Source: Oceanobacillus piezotolerans | Lineage (GTDB): Bacteria > Bacillota > Bacilli > Bacillales > Amphibacillaceae | Reading direction: 5' to 3' | Assembly (NCBI RefSeq): GCF_003665065.1 | Contig: NZ_RCHR01000001.1 | Span: 248,001-312,000 of the forward strand | DNA length: 64,000 bases | Part shown: one piece after another, positions 8,797-17,023 of the stretch | Layout: each line of letters opens with the position of its first letter | Numbering within the stretch: the stretch's first letter is position 1 | The notes under the pieces: generated by a model | Databases searched by the model: none | Seen by the model: the letters and a program-made list of their open reading frames with translations, nothing else | What the model was told of the DNA's origin: nothing | Position numbers and translations under genes: made by a program

Positions 8797-9561
8797 ATGG
8801 CTGAACAAAAGACGGTTACGTTTATCATCACAAGACAGGATAGTCCCGATTCTACTCCTTACGAGGAAATATTTGAAGTTCCTTATAGAAAGAACATGAA
8901 TGTCATCTCCGGGTTAATGGAGATTCGTAAAAATCCTGTTAATGCAAAAGGGGAAAACACAACTCCAGTTCAATGGGATATGAACTGTTTAGAAGAAGTT
9001 TGTGGAGCGTGTTCTATGGTTATTAATGGAACACCTAGACAATCTTGCGCAGCCTTAGTTGATCATCTGGAAACACCAATTCGATTAGAACCAATGTCTA
9101 CATTCCCTGTTGTACGCGACCTAATTGTAGATCGCGAACGTATGTTTGACGCGTTGAAGCAAGTAAAAGCATGGATTCCGCTTGATGGAACACATGATCT
9201 TGGTCCGGGACCTCGTATGCCTGAGAAGAAACGTCAGTGGGCATATGAATTATCTAAATGTATGACTTGCGGTGTTTGTCTGGAAGCCTGCCCGAACGTG
9301 AATGACAAATCAAACTTTATTGGCCCTGCTGCAATTTCTCAAGCACGTCTTTTCAATTCTCATCCAACAGGAGAGATGTTTGCAAGTGACCGACTAGAAG
9401 GTCTAATGGAAGATGGCGGTATTGGTGGCTGCGGTAATTCGCAAAACTGTGTTCAAGTATGTCCGAAAGGTATTCCATTAACTACTTCTATAGCGGCAAT
9501 GAACCGTGCAACAAATATCCAAGCGTTTAAGAACTTCTTTGGAAGTGATAACGCACATTAA
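8797..9561 (+). CDS. sdhB: Succinate dehydrogenase iron-sulfur subunit
   Basis: The 254-residue subunit carries three Fe-S clusters between FAD and the haem anchor. The 2Fe-2S ligands are in CLEEVCGACSMVING followed by a further Cys in RQSCAAL (near residues 63-87); the second domain holds CMTCGVCLEACPN (near 154-166) and CGNSQNCVQVCPKG (near 208-221). It is the last gene of sdhCAB, 20 nt after sdhA, and is followed by a good terminator. Confidence 0.97.
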   Translation: MAEQKTVTFIITRQDSPDSTPYEEIFEVPYRKNMNVISGLMEIRKNPVNAKGENTTPVQWDMNCLEEVCGACSMVINGTPRQSCAALVDHLETPIRLEPMSTFPVVRDLIVDRERMFDALKQVKAWIPLDGTHDLGPGPRMPEKKRQWAYELSKCMTCGVCLEACPNVNDKSNFIGPAAISQARLFNSHPTGEMFASDRLEGLMEDGGIGGCGNSQNCVQVCPKGIPLTTSIAAMNRATNIQAFKNFFGSDNAH

Positions 9562-9572
9562 TCATGAAAAAA

Positions 9573-9619
9573 GCGGGGGCTCAAATGGTGAAAAATACTT
9601 TTGAGCCACCTCTTTTTTT
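9573..9619 (+). terminator. Terminator of sdhCAB
   Basis: GGCTCAAA (9578-9585) pairs with TTTGAGCC (9600-9607), partly extended outward, and is followed by CTCTTTTTTT. Confidence 0.85.
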
Positions 9620-9918
9620 GTAATAATGTTATTTTAATTAACTGAAAGAACCGCGGGAAAATTGTTTTCGAGAATTCGACTGTCTTCGGATATAATTAAT
9701 ACTTTAAACATGCTGTGTTTTCTCTATCAACTGTTAAGGGTTTTTGCACAATGCAGCGTAGCAAATTCACGAAATCCAATGCCGTTTTTATCCTCGTTAA
9801 TACAATATAAAAATCCTCATGATATATAAAAAATATTGAATAATAATGCACTATAGCCCTCAAAGCAATAAAAAACGATATTAACAAATGGATTAGATCT
9901 AACAAATTTTGTCATAAA

Positions 9919-9946
9919 TTGGCAACTTTCTTCAATTAGATATAAT
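9919..9946 (+). promoter_or_regulatory. Orphan SigA-like promoter in the sdhB-gerE gap
   Basis: TTGGCA (9919-9924), a 16-nt spacer and TATAAT (9941-9946) make a good promoter with no coding sequence behind it. B. subtilis has ysmA between sdhB and gerE; no such gene is present here. Confidence 0.55.
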
Positions 9947-9952
9947 AATCGT

Positions 9953-10109
9953 TCAAATAGGAGGTCAGACAGCGCCCTCGGAGAGCGTGGTGTATTTCCT
10001 TCCAGTGAGGTTTTTCCTGTTATATAATGAATAAAATTAGTCAGAAGTCTAACTAGATTGCGGAATAATAAGATGTCACCTACAGTTTGACTTTGGGTGT
10101 CTTTTTTTA
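9953..10109 (+). ncRNA. Possible small RNA or gene remnant behind the orphan promoter
   Basis: The transcript predicted from the promoter at 9919-9946 would start near 9953, pass an SD-like AGGAGGTC (9959-9966) with no reading frame after it, contain GTGTATTTCC resembling a piece of repeat family A (9990-9999), and end at an imperfect hairpin (CACC near 10077 with GGTG near 10096) followed by seven T (10102-10108). It could be a small RNA, a decayed gene or a repeat fragment. No known RNA family was recognised. The remaining sequence of the 793-bp gap shows nothing else. Confidence 0.3.
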
Positions 10110-10242
10110 TTATTTCACTCGGAATAAATACGGTGATTGGAAATTAACAGGAAGAGGCTAAATATATATGTATCGTTTGTCCTTATACCCATGACGAATC
10201 CCAGTAATAATAAAAGAAAATTAAATTTGAATAGAAGGAATT

Positions 10243-10277
10243 AAAAAACCGACTTCCATAACGAAAGTCGGCTTTTC
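10243..10277 (-). terminator. Terminator of gerE (possibly bidirectional)
   Basis: CCGACT (10249-10254) pairs with AGTCGG (10266-10271). An A-run lies to the left and a T-run to the right, so it can act on either strand. It lies 78 nt beyond the gerE stop. Confidence 0.7.
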
Positions 10278-10354
10278 AGCCATTTACATTAGTAAATGAT
10301 CATTCGACTAATACAAGGGTAGTAAATGCTTACGCTTAGTTGAGAAAATAGGTA

Positions 10355-10579
10355 TTAAAGTTTTAATTCCCCCATGCGTAATAACTCAACTACTGCCTGT
10401 GATCGCCCCTTGACACCTAGCTTTTGCATAGCATTTGAAATGTGGTTCCGGACTGTTTTTTCAGATATATACAACTCCTGGGCAATTTCCTTTGTTGTTT
10501 TGTCTTGTACTAGTAGTTCGAATACTTCTTTTTCTCGTTTGGTTAATAATTGCTTTGGTTTGTAGTCATTGTCCTTCAA
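10355..10579 (-). CDS. gerE: Spore germination/late mother-cell regulator GerE
   Basis: The 74-residue LuxR-type helix-turn-helix protein is the last regulator of the mother-cell cascade, acting on spore coat genes together with SigK. It is almost entirely the DNA-binding domain: LLTKREKEVFELL (near 11-23), the HTH TTKEIAQELYISEKTV (near 28-43) and a C-terminal AVVELLRMGELKL. Length equals that of B. subtilis GerE. The start is TTG at 10579, 9 nt after AAGGAGGGG. A SigK-type promoter lies upstream on the same strand. Confidence 0.97.
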   Translation of the reverse strand: MKDNDYKPKQLLTKREKEVFELLVQDKTTKEIAQELYISEKTVRNHISNAMQKLGVKGRSQAVVELLRMGELKL

Positions 10580-10639
10580 ATGTTTACCCCTCCTTGCTCT
10601 TATAGAGCCGCATGTTGAAGGGAGATTATTTAGTCACTA

Positions 10640-10668
10640 TAGCTTATGTAATAAGGATGAATTAGTGC
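10640..10668 (-). promoter_or_regulatory. SigK-type promoter of gerE
   Basis: On the minus strand CATAAGCTA (10648-10640) fits the SigK -10 CATANNNTA exactly, and GCAC (10668-10665) supplies the AC of the -35, 16 nt upstream. B. subtilis gerE is known to be SigK dependent. Confidence 0.75.
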
Positions 10669-10795
10669 GCACAATTCCTTGAAAATACATACATTCCATT
10701 GCATCATTTAAATGATGGGCAATAAAGAAAATACTCTACACAAAAATATATTATGTGATAAACTATTTCCTAGGACAACTGTAGGAGGGTACATT

Positions 10796-11251
10796 TTGGG
10801 TAAAGACCTGGCAACAATTGATACAATTGTAGCAGTAGAGAAACAATTACGATATATTTCTGGAATGATTAAACAAAATGGAAGGAAAATCCTAACCAAC
10901 TATCCTATTACTTCACCGCAATTTGTCGCATTGCAATGGCTTTTAGAAGAAGGCGATTTAACGATCGGTGAGCTTTCCAATAAAATTAATTTAGCTTTTA
11001 GTACGACAACTGATTTAGTCGACCGAATGGAAAAGAATGAGCTTGTACAACGAGTTAGGGACACAACTGATAGACGCGTAGTTAGAATTCATTTATTAGA
11101 AAAAGGAAGAACCATTATTCACGAAGTAATAGAAAAAAGGCAATACTTCTTAGGAGAGGTCTTAGAAAATGTTGCGGCGAAAGACATGAAAGATCTAACT
11201 AGATTATTAGATTTATTATATACAAAAATAAAGATGCAAACAGAAAAATAA
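10796..11251 (+). CDS. ysmB: MarR-family transcriptional regulator YsmB
   Basis: The 151-residue winged-helix regulator is conserved between gerE and racE in Bacillus. The MarR core is visible: [19 protein letters not shown], then the recognition region [18 protein letters not shown] and the wing [19 protein letters not shown] (near residues 85-118). In-frame ATGs occur upstream at 10712 and 10715, but the TTG at 10796 follows TAGGAGGG with 8-nt spacing and gives the family length, so it is preferred. The ligand and targets are unknown. It is 22 nt before racE and probably cotranscribed. Confidence 0.85.
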   Translation: MGKDLATIDTIVAVEKQLRYISGMIKQNGRKILTNYPITSPQFVALQWLLEEGDLTIGELSNKINLAFSTTTDLVDRMEKNELVQRVRDTTDRRVVRIHLLEKGRTIIHEVIEKRQYFLGEVLENVAAKDMKDLTRLLDLLYTKIKMQTEK

Positions 11252-11273
11252 CATCATAGAAGAGGCGATTATC

Positions 11274-12098
11274 TTGAATAGAGCAATCGGAGTCATTGAT
11301 TCTGGTGTAGGAGGCCTTACGGTTGCACATGAATTGATGAGACAGCTCCCTAAAGAAAAATTAATTTACCTAGGGGATACTGCTAGATGTCCATATGGAC
11401 CAAGAACAGAGCAGGAAGTAAAACAATTTACTTGGGAAATGGTCAGTTACTTATTAGAAAAAAATATTAAAATGTTAGTTATTGCTTGCAATACAGCGAC
11501 AGCATTTACATTAAAAGATTTACAAGAGAGATTAGATATTCCTGTTATTGGAGTTATTAAACCTGGTGCCCGAGCAGCTATTAAGTTCACAAGAAATGAT
11601 CAAGTTGGAGTTATAGGGACAGAAGGGACAATAAGAAGTAAAGCATACAGTAATGCTTTGCGCAAAATTAAAGCAAAGCTTCAGGTTTACCCGCTTGCTT
11701 GCCCGTTATTTGTTCCGATGGTTGAGAAAGGGATTCTTTCAGGGAGTCATGCAAAGGAAGTTGTAGAAGAGACACTCCAGCCTTTAATCGGAAATGGGAT
11801 GGACACACTAATCTTAGGTTGTACGCATTATCCGCTTCTAAAAGACACTATTCAAGAAGTGGTTGGAGACGGTGTAACAGTTATTTCTTCCAGTGAAGAG
11901 ACTGCTAGAGAGACAAGTACTATATTAGAAGTTCATGATCTATTATATAATGGTGATAGAAACCCGACCCATCAATTTTATGCAACTGGTGAACTTAAAA
12001 CATTTAAAAAAATAGCGAATTCCATTTTCAAAGAAGGAAATGATTCGTTTTACGAAATAGAAAAAGTCAGTATAACGGAAAATCAGGATGCTTCCTAA
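11274..12098 (+). CDS. racE: Glutamate racemase
   Basis: The 274-residue enzyme makes D-glutamate for peptidoglycan. Catalytic residues are visible: Asp9 in VIDSGVGG, Cys72 in IACNTATAF and Cys183 in LGCTHYPLL. It starts with TTG at 11274 behind GAGGCGAT. It follows ysmB by 22 nt. The stop codon lies inside the upstroke of a terminator hairpin, so transcription into gerM is probably limited. Confidence 0.95.
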   Translation: MNRAIGVIDSGVGGLTVAHELMRQLPKEKLIYLGDTARCPYGPRTEQEVKQFTWEMVSYLLEKNIKMLVIACNTATAFTLKDLQERLDIPVIGVIKPGARAAIKFTRNDQVGVIGTEGTIRSKAYSNALRKIKAKLQVYPLACPLFVPMVEKGILSGSHAKEVVEETLQPLIGNGMDTLILGCTHYPLLKDTIQEVVGDGVTVISSSEETARETSTILEVHDLLYNGDRNPTHQFYATGELKTFKKIANSIFKEGNDSFYEIEKVSITENQDAS

Positions 12099-12118
12099 CA
12101 AGCACCTGATTTTTTTAT
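12079..12118 (+). terminator. Terminator overlapping the racE stop
   Basis: AATCAGG (12081-12087) pairs with CCTGATT (12105-12111), with an inner TGCT/AGCA stem, followed by TTTTTTATTT. Confidence 0.85.
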
Positions 12119-12186
12119 TTGGACTGGTCTATTTTTACAGAAGGCTCGTATACATAATAGTACAAACCATCGTAGGAGGTATAGTC

Positions 12187-13263
12187 ATGAAAAGAAAAGT
12201 CTATCTATTAACTGGATCGATCGTTTTTTCTTTAATGTTAACTGGTTGCTTTCAAGGGGAACAATCAAGTCAGAATCAAGAAACAGAACAGCCTCAAGAT
12301 GCAGAGGCAGTAGATAATTTAGAAGGTGCAACTTCAGAGGAAGCGGAGGAAGTAAATAAGGAAGGTGCAGAAGAAGCTGCTGAGATGGTACCTAGAGAAT
12401 TGTATTTATTAGATAAAAATGGAATGGTAGCTTCACAAACAATTGATTTGCCTCAGTTAGATTCAAAAGAAGTAGCTGCACAAGTGTTAGAATACCTAGT
12501 TATTGATGGACCTGTGACCTCTGTTTTACCAAATGGGTTCCAAGCGGTTTTACCTGCAGGAACTGAAATTCTCGGAGTAAATTTAAAAGAGGATGGAACA
12601 GTTATTGTTGATGTCTCTGAAGAATTTAAAGGTTATGAAGCTTCTCAGGAAGTAAAAATATTGGAAGCTATCACACATACGTTGACGCAGTTTGACAATG
12701 TGAAAAGGGTTCAATTATGGATAAATGGCCATCCGCAAGAAGAAATGCCAGTTAATGGTACACCGATAGGGCAAGGGTACACTAGAACAAATGGAATAAA
12801 TGTTGTTGAAACCGGAGCAGTAGATCTTATCGATAGCCAACCTGTTACCATGTATTACCCTGCGGAGCATAATGAGAGCAGATACTATATACCTGTTACA
12901 CAGTATGTTGAAACGAGTGAAGATAATGTATATCAATCTATCGTTCAAGCTTTAATGGACGGACCTGGGTATCAAACAAACGTTGTGCATGTATTTAACG
13001 AAAACGCCTTATTGACTGAAGAGCCAACCATTAATGATGGCGTACTGGAAATGGTTTTCAATCAAGGGATCTTAATGGATGAAGAAAAAGCAGTAATTGC
13101 AGATGAAGTGATGGAAACGCTTGTCCGAACACTAACAGAGCAAGAAGGGGTCAAAGCGGTTGATATCAAAGTGGAAAATGTCGAGCAATTGGTTAGTGAA
13201 AACGGGGAGGCTTATACTGAGCCCGTAACAAAACAAACTTATTTACCAAGTGAAAAATTATAA
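12187..13263 (+). CDS. gerM: Spore germination lipoprotein GerM
   Basis: The 358-residue sporulation and germination lipoprotein is involved in septal peptidoglycan and the SpoIIIAG/SpoIIQ channel in B. subtilis. The start at 12187 has GTAGGAGGT before it; an upstream open stretch (from 12088) runs through the racE terminator and is rejected. A signal peptide ends in lipobox LTGC with Cys21. An acidic, Glu/Gln-rich linker (about 22-70) leads to two GerM domains (about 85-200 and 225-345), the second with DGVLEMVFNQGILMDEE. The duplicated domain is normal for the family. Confidence 0.93.
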   Translation: MKRKVYLLTGSIVFSLMLTGCFQGEQSSQNQETEQPQDAEAVDNLEGATSEEAEEVNKEGAEEAAEMVPRELYLLDKNGMVASQTIDLPQLDSKEVAAQVLEYLVIDGPVTSVLPNGFQAVLPAGTEILGVNLKEDGTVIVDVSEEFKGYEASQEVKILEAITHTLTQFDNVKRVQLWINGHPQEEMPVNGTPIGQGYTRTNGINVVETGAVDLIDSQPVTMYYPAEHNESRYYIPVTQYVETSEDNVYQSIVQALMDGPGYQTNVVHVFNENALLTEEPTINDGVLEMVFNQGILMDEEKAVIADEVMETLVRTLTEQEGVKAVDIKVENVEQLVSENGEAYTEPVTKQTYLPSEKL

Positions 13264-13360
13264 CCTTTCTCATGTAGTGTAAGCATATCAAAGCAATGAG
13301 ATAGTTGACCAGAATGTCATTTTTAATACTGGGAAAGATAAATTATTATTAAATTAGGAT

Positions 13361-13405
13361 AAACTGTAAAAAACTTGGCGTTTAGCCAAGTTTTTACAGT
13401 TTAAT
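13361..13405. terminator. Long hairpin terminator after gerM
   Basis: Positions 13361-13379 and 13385-13402 form an 18-bp stem with one bulged A and a GTTTA loop; the core is AACTTGGC/GCCAAGTT. A-rich and T-rich flanks make it suitable for either strand. Confidence 0.8.
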
Positions 13406-13441
13406 CCGTAATACTTCATTTGAATATGAACTGGTTTGTCG

Positions 13442-13470
13442 TGTTTCTTTAGGGTAAAATATGGTATGCT
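13442..13470 (+). promoter_or_regulatory. Possible extended -10 promoter of rph
   Basis: TGGTATGCT (13462-13470) is an extended -10 element; the -35 (TGTTTC, 13442-13447) is weak. It lies 30 nt before the rph start. Confidence 0.4.
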
Positions 13471-13500
13471 ATTGGTTAAGATAGAGGAGGATTTTTACAT

Positions 13501-14247
13501 ATGAGAAACGACCAGCGATATAATAATCAATTAAGACCTATTAAAATAATTCCTAACTATATAAGTCATCCAGAAGGATCTGTTTTAATTACCGTTGGAG
13601 AAACAAAGGTGATTTGCAATGCCAGCATTGAAGATCGTGTTCCTCCATTCATGCGTGGACAAGGAAAAGGTTGGATTACTGCTGAGTATTCGATGTTACC
13701 AAGAGCAACAGAGCAACGAAATATTAGAGAATCATCAAAAGGGAAAGTAAGCGGAAGAACGATGGAAATTCAGCGTTTAATTGGCAGAGCTTTGCGTTCT
13801 GTAGTAGATCTTGAGAAATTTGGAGAAAGAACAATCTGGATTGATTGTGATGTTATTCAAGCGGATGGGGGAACAAGGACAGCATCCATTACAGGGGCTT
13901 TTGTTGCAATGGTATTAGCATTTGGAAAGTTGTTAGAAACAAAAGCCATTAAGAGAATGCCTGTTAAAGAATTTTTAGCTGCAACCTCGGTTGGGATTTT
14001 GTCTGATGATACGGAAATATTAGATTTGAACTATAAAGAGGATTCAGAAGCAAATGTCGATATGAATATTGTCATGACGGGTGCTGGCGAGTTCGTGGAA
14101 ATTCAAGGGACAGGAGAAGAAGCAACATTTCGAATAGACCAGTTGAAGACCATGCTCATGCTAGCAACAGAAGGCATTGAGGACATATTTGGTATACAGC
14201 GTGAAGTTCTTGGTGATTTAGCGAATCGTATTGGTGAAACGAAATAG
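13501..14247 (+). CDS. rph: Ribonuclease PH
   Basis: The 248-residue phosphorolytic 3'-5' exoribonuclease trims tRNA precursors. Family signatures are present: the N-terminal [18 protein letters not shown] (near 20-37), [14 protein letters not shown] (near 59-72), the RNA/phosphate-binding [16 protein letters not shown] (near 85-100) and [19 protein letters not shown] (near 118-136). GAGGAGG precedes the ATG. It is followed after 24 nt by rdgB and then ysnB, the usual Bacillus order. Confidence 0.96.
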   Translation: MRNDQRYNNQLRPIKIIPNYISHPEGSVLITVGETKVICNASIEDRVPPFMRGQGKGWITAEYSMLPRATEQRNIRESSKGKVSGRTMEIQRLIGRALRSVVDLEKFGERTIWIDCDVIQADGGTRTASITGAFVAMVLAFGKLLETKAIKRMPVKEFLAATSVGILSDDTEILDLNYKEDSEANVDMNIVMTGAGEFVEIQGTGEEATFRIDQLKTMLMLATEGIEDIFGIQREVLGDLANRIGETK

Positions 14248-14271
14248 AAATAATATAAGAGGTATAATTAT

Positions 14272-14856
14272 ATGAAAAAAATAATTATCGCAACGAAGAA
14301 TCAAGGGAAAGCGAAGGAATTTAAAGAACTATACCTTAAAAAGGGTATGGAGGCTTTATCGTTATTAGACATAGTGCAGGAGTTACCTGATGTAGAAGAA
14401 ACAGGGGTTACTTTTGAAGAAAACGCAGCACTAAAGGCCGAAACGATTGCAGAACTCTTGCAGATTCCTGTTTTAGCAGACGATTCTGGTTTGGTGATAG
14501 ATGCACTGGACGGACGCCCAGGAGTATATTCTGCAAGATATGCTGGGGAAGACAAGGATGATAAAGCGAATATTAAGAAGGTTTTAGAAGAACTAATCGA
14601 TGTTCCTGAGGGAAAGCGAACAGCTAGATTTGTTTGTGTGTTAGCAATTGCAAGACCAGGAGAGAAGACGGACTTCTATAAGGGAACTTGCGAAGGTTCC
14701 ATCGCTTTTGAAGAAAGAGGAAGCAATGGGTTTGGATATGATCCTATTTTTATTCCTGAAAATGAGACAAGAACAATGGCGGAGTTATCTTCTGAAGAGA
14801 AGAACAGCATAAGTCACCGAAGTAATGCTATCAGTAAATTACAGGGCAGGGTGTAA
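14272..14856 (+). CDS. rdgB: dITP/XTP pyrophosphatase (RdgB/HAM1 family)
   Basis: The 194-residue house-cleaning enzyme hydrolyses dITP, ITP and XTP and so keeps deaminated purines out of nucleic acids. The N-terminal IIIATKNQGKAKEF (near 3-16), the metal/active-site region LADDSGLVIDALDGRPGVYS (near 67-86) and the C-terminal SNGFGYDPIFIP (near 151-162) and HRSNAISKL are diagnostic. B. subtilis calls it ysnA. It ends 3 nt before ysnB. Confidence 0.93.
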   Translation: MKKIIIATKNQGKAKEFKELYLKKGMEALSLLDIVQELPDVEETGVTFEENAALKAETIAELLQIPVLADDSGLVIDALDGRPGVYSARYAGEDKDDKANIKKVLEELIDVPEGKRTARFVCVLAIARPGEKTDFYKGTCEGSIAFEERGSNGFGYDPIFIPENETRTMAELSSEEKNSISHRSNAISKLQGRV

Positions 14857-14859
14857 TGA

Positions 14860-15378
14860 ATGAAATATAAAGTTCTGATTATGAGTGATAGTCATGGTTT
14901 AAAAAAAGAATTATTAGAAATTAAACAAAGACATACTTTTGATGCAATCATACATTGTGGAGATTCAGAGTTGGATTTTAATGCTCCGGAATTAGACGGT
15001 ATCTATAAAGTTGGAGGGAATTGTGATTTTGATCCGGATTATCCTGAAGATCAAGTACTGGAGATTGGGGATATCCGTTTCTATATAACACATGGGCACC
15101 TCCATCAAGTGAAAACAAACTTATTAAGATTATCGTACAGAGCAGAAGAAGTTGGTGCTTCCATCATTTGTTTTGGGCATACACATATTGCAGGAGCTGA
15201 GAAAATTGGTAATAGGCTATTTTTAAATCCCGGTAGTGTCCGTTTGCCTAGAAATAGACCAGAGGCTACTTATGCAATTTTAGAATGGGAAATGAAGGAA
15301 GACATTCATATTACATTTTATTCGACGCAAGGAGAAATAGTAGAGCCACTTTCTAAACAAGTTAAATGGAATAGCTGA
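14860..15378 (+). CDS. ysnB: Metallophosphoesterase YsnB (MJ0936/YfcE type)
   Basis: The 172-residue calcineurin-like phosphoesterase has all metal-binding motifs: SDSHG (near 9), HCGDSE (near 36), GGNCDF (near 53), THGH (near 78) and GHTH (near 105). The natural substrate is unknown; relatives hydrolyse phosphodiesters in vitro. It starts 3 nt after rdgB and is closed by a strong hairpin, so rph-rdgB-ysnB form an operon. Confidence 0.9.
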   Translation: MKYKVLIMSDSHGLKKELLEIKQRHTFDAIIHCGDSELDFNAPELDGIYKVGGNCDFDPDYPEDQVLEIGDIRFYITHGHLHQVKTNLLRLSYRAEEVGASIICFGHTHIAGAEKIGNRLFLNPGSVRLPRNRPEATYAILEWEMKEDIHITFYSTQGEIVEPLSKQVKWNS

Positions 15379-15410
15379 AGCTAGGCAAATAAAAATTTGC
15401 CTAGCTTTTA
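15378..15410 (+). terminator. Terminator after ysnB
   Basis: AAGCTAGGCAAAT (15378-15390) and ATTTGCCTAGCTT (15395-15407) are a perfect 13-bp stem with an AAAA loop and a short T-tail. Confidence 0.85.
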
Positions 15411-15428
15411 CAAATATTTTATAGGTTA

Positions 15429-15588
15429 TTGACAAAAGTATAATTTGTATCATATAATATTATTTGTCCGTTAAAACAGCGAATACAACCAGAACATTAA
15501 ACGACTAGAATTAGAAAAAAATATACGGTTTGTTTTGATATTTCCTAAAACTAACTCTGTTGGTTAATTGTTCTAAATTACGTATACC
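15429..15588 (+). promoter_or_regulatory. Promoters ahead of the tRNA pair
   Basis: There are two candidates: TTGACA (15429-15434), 18 nt, TATAAT (15453-15458); and, closer to the tRNAs, TTGGTT (15560-15565), 17 nt, TATACC (15583-15588). Either could drive the tRNA genes. Confidence 0.6.
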
Positions 15589-15605
15589 GAGAACATATAT
15601 TATAC

Positions 15606-15679
15606 GCGGGTGTAGTTAAATGGTATAACCTCAGCCTTCCAAGCTGATGTCGTGGGTTCGATTCCCATCACCCGCTCCA
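15606..15679 (+). tRNA. tRNA-Gly (anticodon TCC), CCA encoded
   Basis: The acceptor GCGGGTG pairs with CACCCGC. The anticodon arm TCAGC-CTTCCAA-GCTGA gives anticodon TCC, and the T arm is GTGGG-TTCGATT-CCCAT. The discriminator T is followed by genomic CCA (15677-15679). Confidence 0.95.
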
Positions 15680-15683
15680 ATAT

Positions 15684-15757
15684 GTCCCAGTAGCTCAGCT
15701 GGATAGAGCAACAGCCTTCTAAGCTGTGGGTCGGGAGTTCGAATCTCTCCTGGGACG
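15684..15757 (+). tRNA. tRNA-Arg (anticodon TCT), CCA not encoded
   Basis: The acceptor GTCCCAG pairs with CTGGGAC, followed by discriminator G. The anticodon arm ACAGC-CTTCTAA-GCTGT gives TCT, and the T arm is GGGAG-TTCGAAT-CTCTC. TAA, not CCA, follows, unlike the tRNA-Gly 4 nt upstream. Confidence 0.95.
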
Positions 15758-15762
15758 TAATC

Positions 15763-15800
15763 AAAAGAAACCTAGATAACGATGGGTTTCTTTTTTTGTT
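15763..15800 (+). terminator. Terminator of the tRNA pair
   Basis: AAAGAAACC (15764-15772) pairs with GGTTTCTTT (15785-15793), followed by TTTTG. Confidence 0.85.
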
Positions 15801-15868
15801 TATTTTCTCGTTTTTAGGGTATGTATATTTAGTACATATAAATTTATAATGGTAGAGAGGGTGAATAT

Positions 15869-16849
15869 ATGTACACGGAACACGATAATCTTATTTTATT
15901 TCCTAAATGGAAAAAGAAATTAGAGGAAGAAAGCTTACAGGCACTAAAAGATAAACAATATGATAAAGCTTTAGTTAAACTAGATAAACTAATAGCTTAC
16001 CAAGTAGATGATCACGAGATTGTAACTGGTAAATTAATTTGTTTAATGGAACTAGGGCGGTTTAATGAAGCACAGTCACTGTGTGAAGAACTAATGCAAC
16101 AAAAGGGTAATCACTATTATCATTACGTACATATCTATTTGACTATTCTTTTTCAAACAAACCAATACGAGCTGTTGATGGAACAAATTGAATACGAATT
16201 TGAAAATGATGAGATTCCGAAACTGCAGCGAGAGCAATTTAAACAATTATACGATATTAGTGAAAAAATGCGTATAGATATCGATTACGACAAACAAGAT
16301 AAATTCTATCGTGAATTATTTGAATTAATTGAAGCCCATCGTTACCAGGAACAGTGGAGGGCAGTTGAAGACCTTAGAAAAGTAAAAGCAAAGCCAACAG
16401 CCGAGATATCCTTGTTGCTTTGTAATGATGAAGTCCACCCAGTGACTAAAACAGCAATCTTCCAGTGGCTTAGAGAAGAGAATTGGAACAGTGAGGTTCA
16501 GATAAGTAAGCAAGGAAAAGAAGTAACGGTATTTCCTGATGAAGTGGAAGATATTAATGATAACCAAATGATGTCTGAAACATTAAATATAATAAAACGT
16601 TTTGAAGAAAAAAATCCCACTTTTTATCAATTATTGAAAGAACTCTTATATCGTTATACATATGTTATTTATCCGATACTGCCGGAGAAAGAAGAATATA
16701 TACATATCGCAAACGCATTAGTTTCAATTGGAAATGATTACCTGAATCTTAAGATTGATAGTGATTCCACGGAAGAGGCTTTATCAGATAAGTATAAACA
16801 AGAGATTATGTTGTGCGAATCGCTGTACTTGAGTATAATCGAAGCATAA
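15869..16849 (+). CDS. ysoA: TPR-like protein YsoA
   Basis: The 326-residue soluble, acidic protein is conserved upstream of tig in Bacillus. The N-terminal part reads as helical tetratricopeptide-type repeats: LQALKDKQYDKALVKLDKL (near 24-42) and LICLMELGRFNEAQSLCEEL (near 54-73). The remainder (about 150-326) has no recognised motif. Its start follows GTAGAGAGGGTGA. No function is established; a protein-protein interaction role is an inference from the repeats. No hairpin separates it clearly from tig 174 nt downstream. Confidence 0.75.
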   Translation: MYTEHDNLILFPKWKKKLEEESLQALKDKQYDKALVKLDKLIAYQVDDHEIVTGKLICLMELGRFNEAQSLCEELMQQKGNHYYHYVHIYLTILFQTNQYELLMEQIEYEFENDEIPKLQREQFKQLYDISEKMRIDIDYDKQDKFYRELFELIEAHRYQEQWRAVEDLRKVKAKPTAEISLLLCNDEVHPVTKTAIFQWLREENWNSEVQISKQGKEVTVFPDEVEDINDNQMMSETLNIIKRFEEKNPTFYQLLKELLYRYTYVIYPILPEKEEYIHIANALVSIGNDYLNLKIDSDSTEEALSDKYKQEIMLCESLYLSIIEA

Positions 16850-17023
16850 AGAGCATACTTGGCCGGTAATGAATCTGTTGGCCGACAAGCAGAGTATCGC
16901 TTTATTAGAAATGCTTGAAAGCTATATAAATTATGATATAATAAGATGGTTGCAAATTTGAACAAGTAAAAACTCATTATTTAAAGTACATAATGGATAG
17001 AATAGATTTTGGAGGGAATTAAT

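Noticed and set aside
9696..9905. 69-codon open frame on the minus strand between sdhB and gerE
   Set aside because: No SD or convincing start context, and composition is that of AT-rich noncoding DNA; no family recognised.
12088..12186. Upstream extension of gerM
   Set aside because: It runs through the racE terminator and lies before the clear SD, signal peptide and lipobox of the ATG at 12187.
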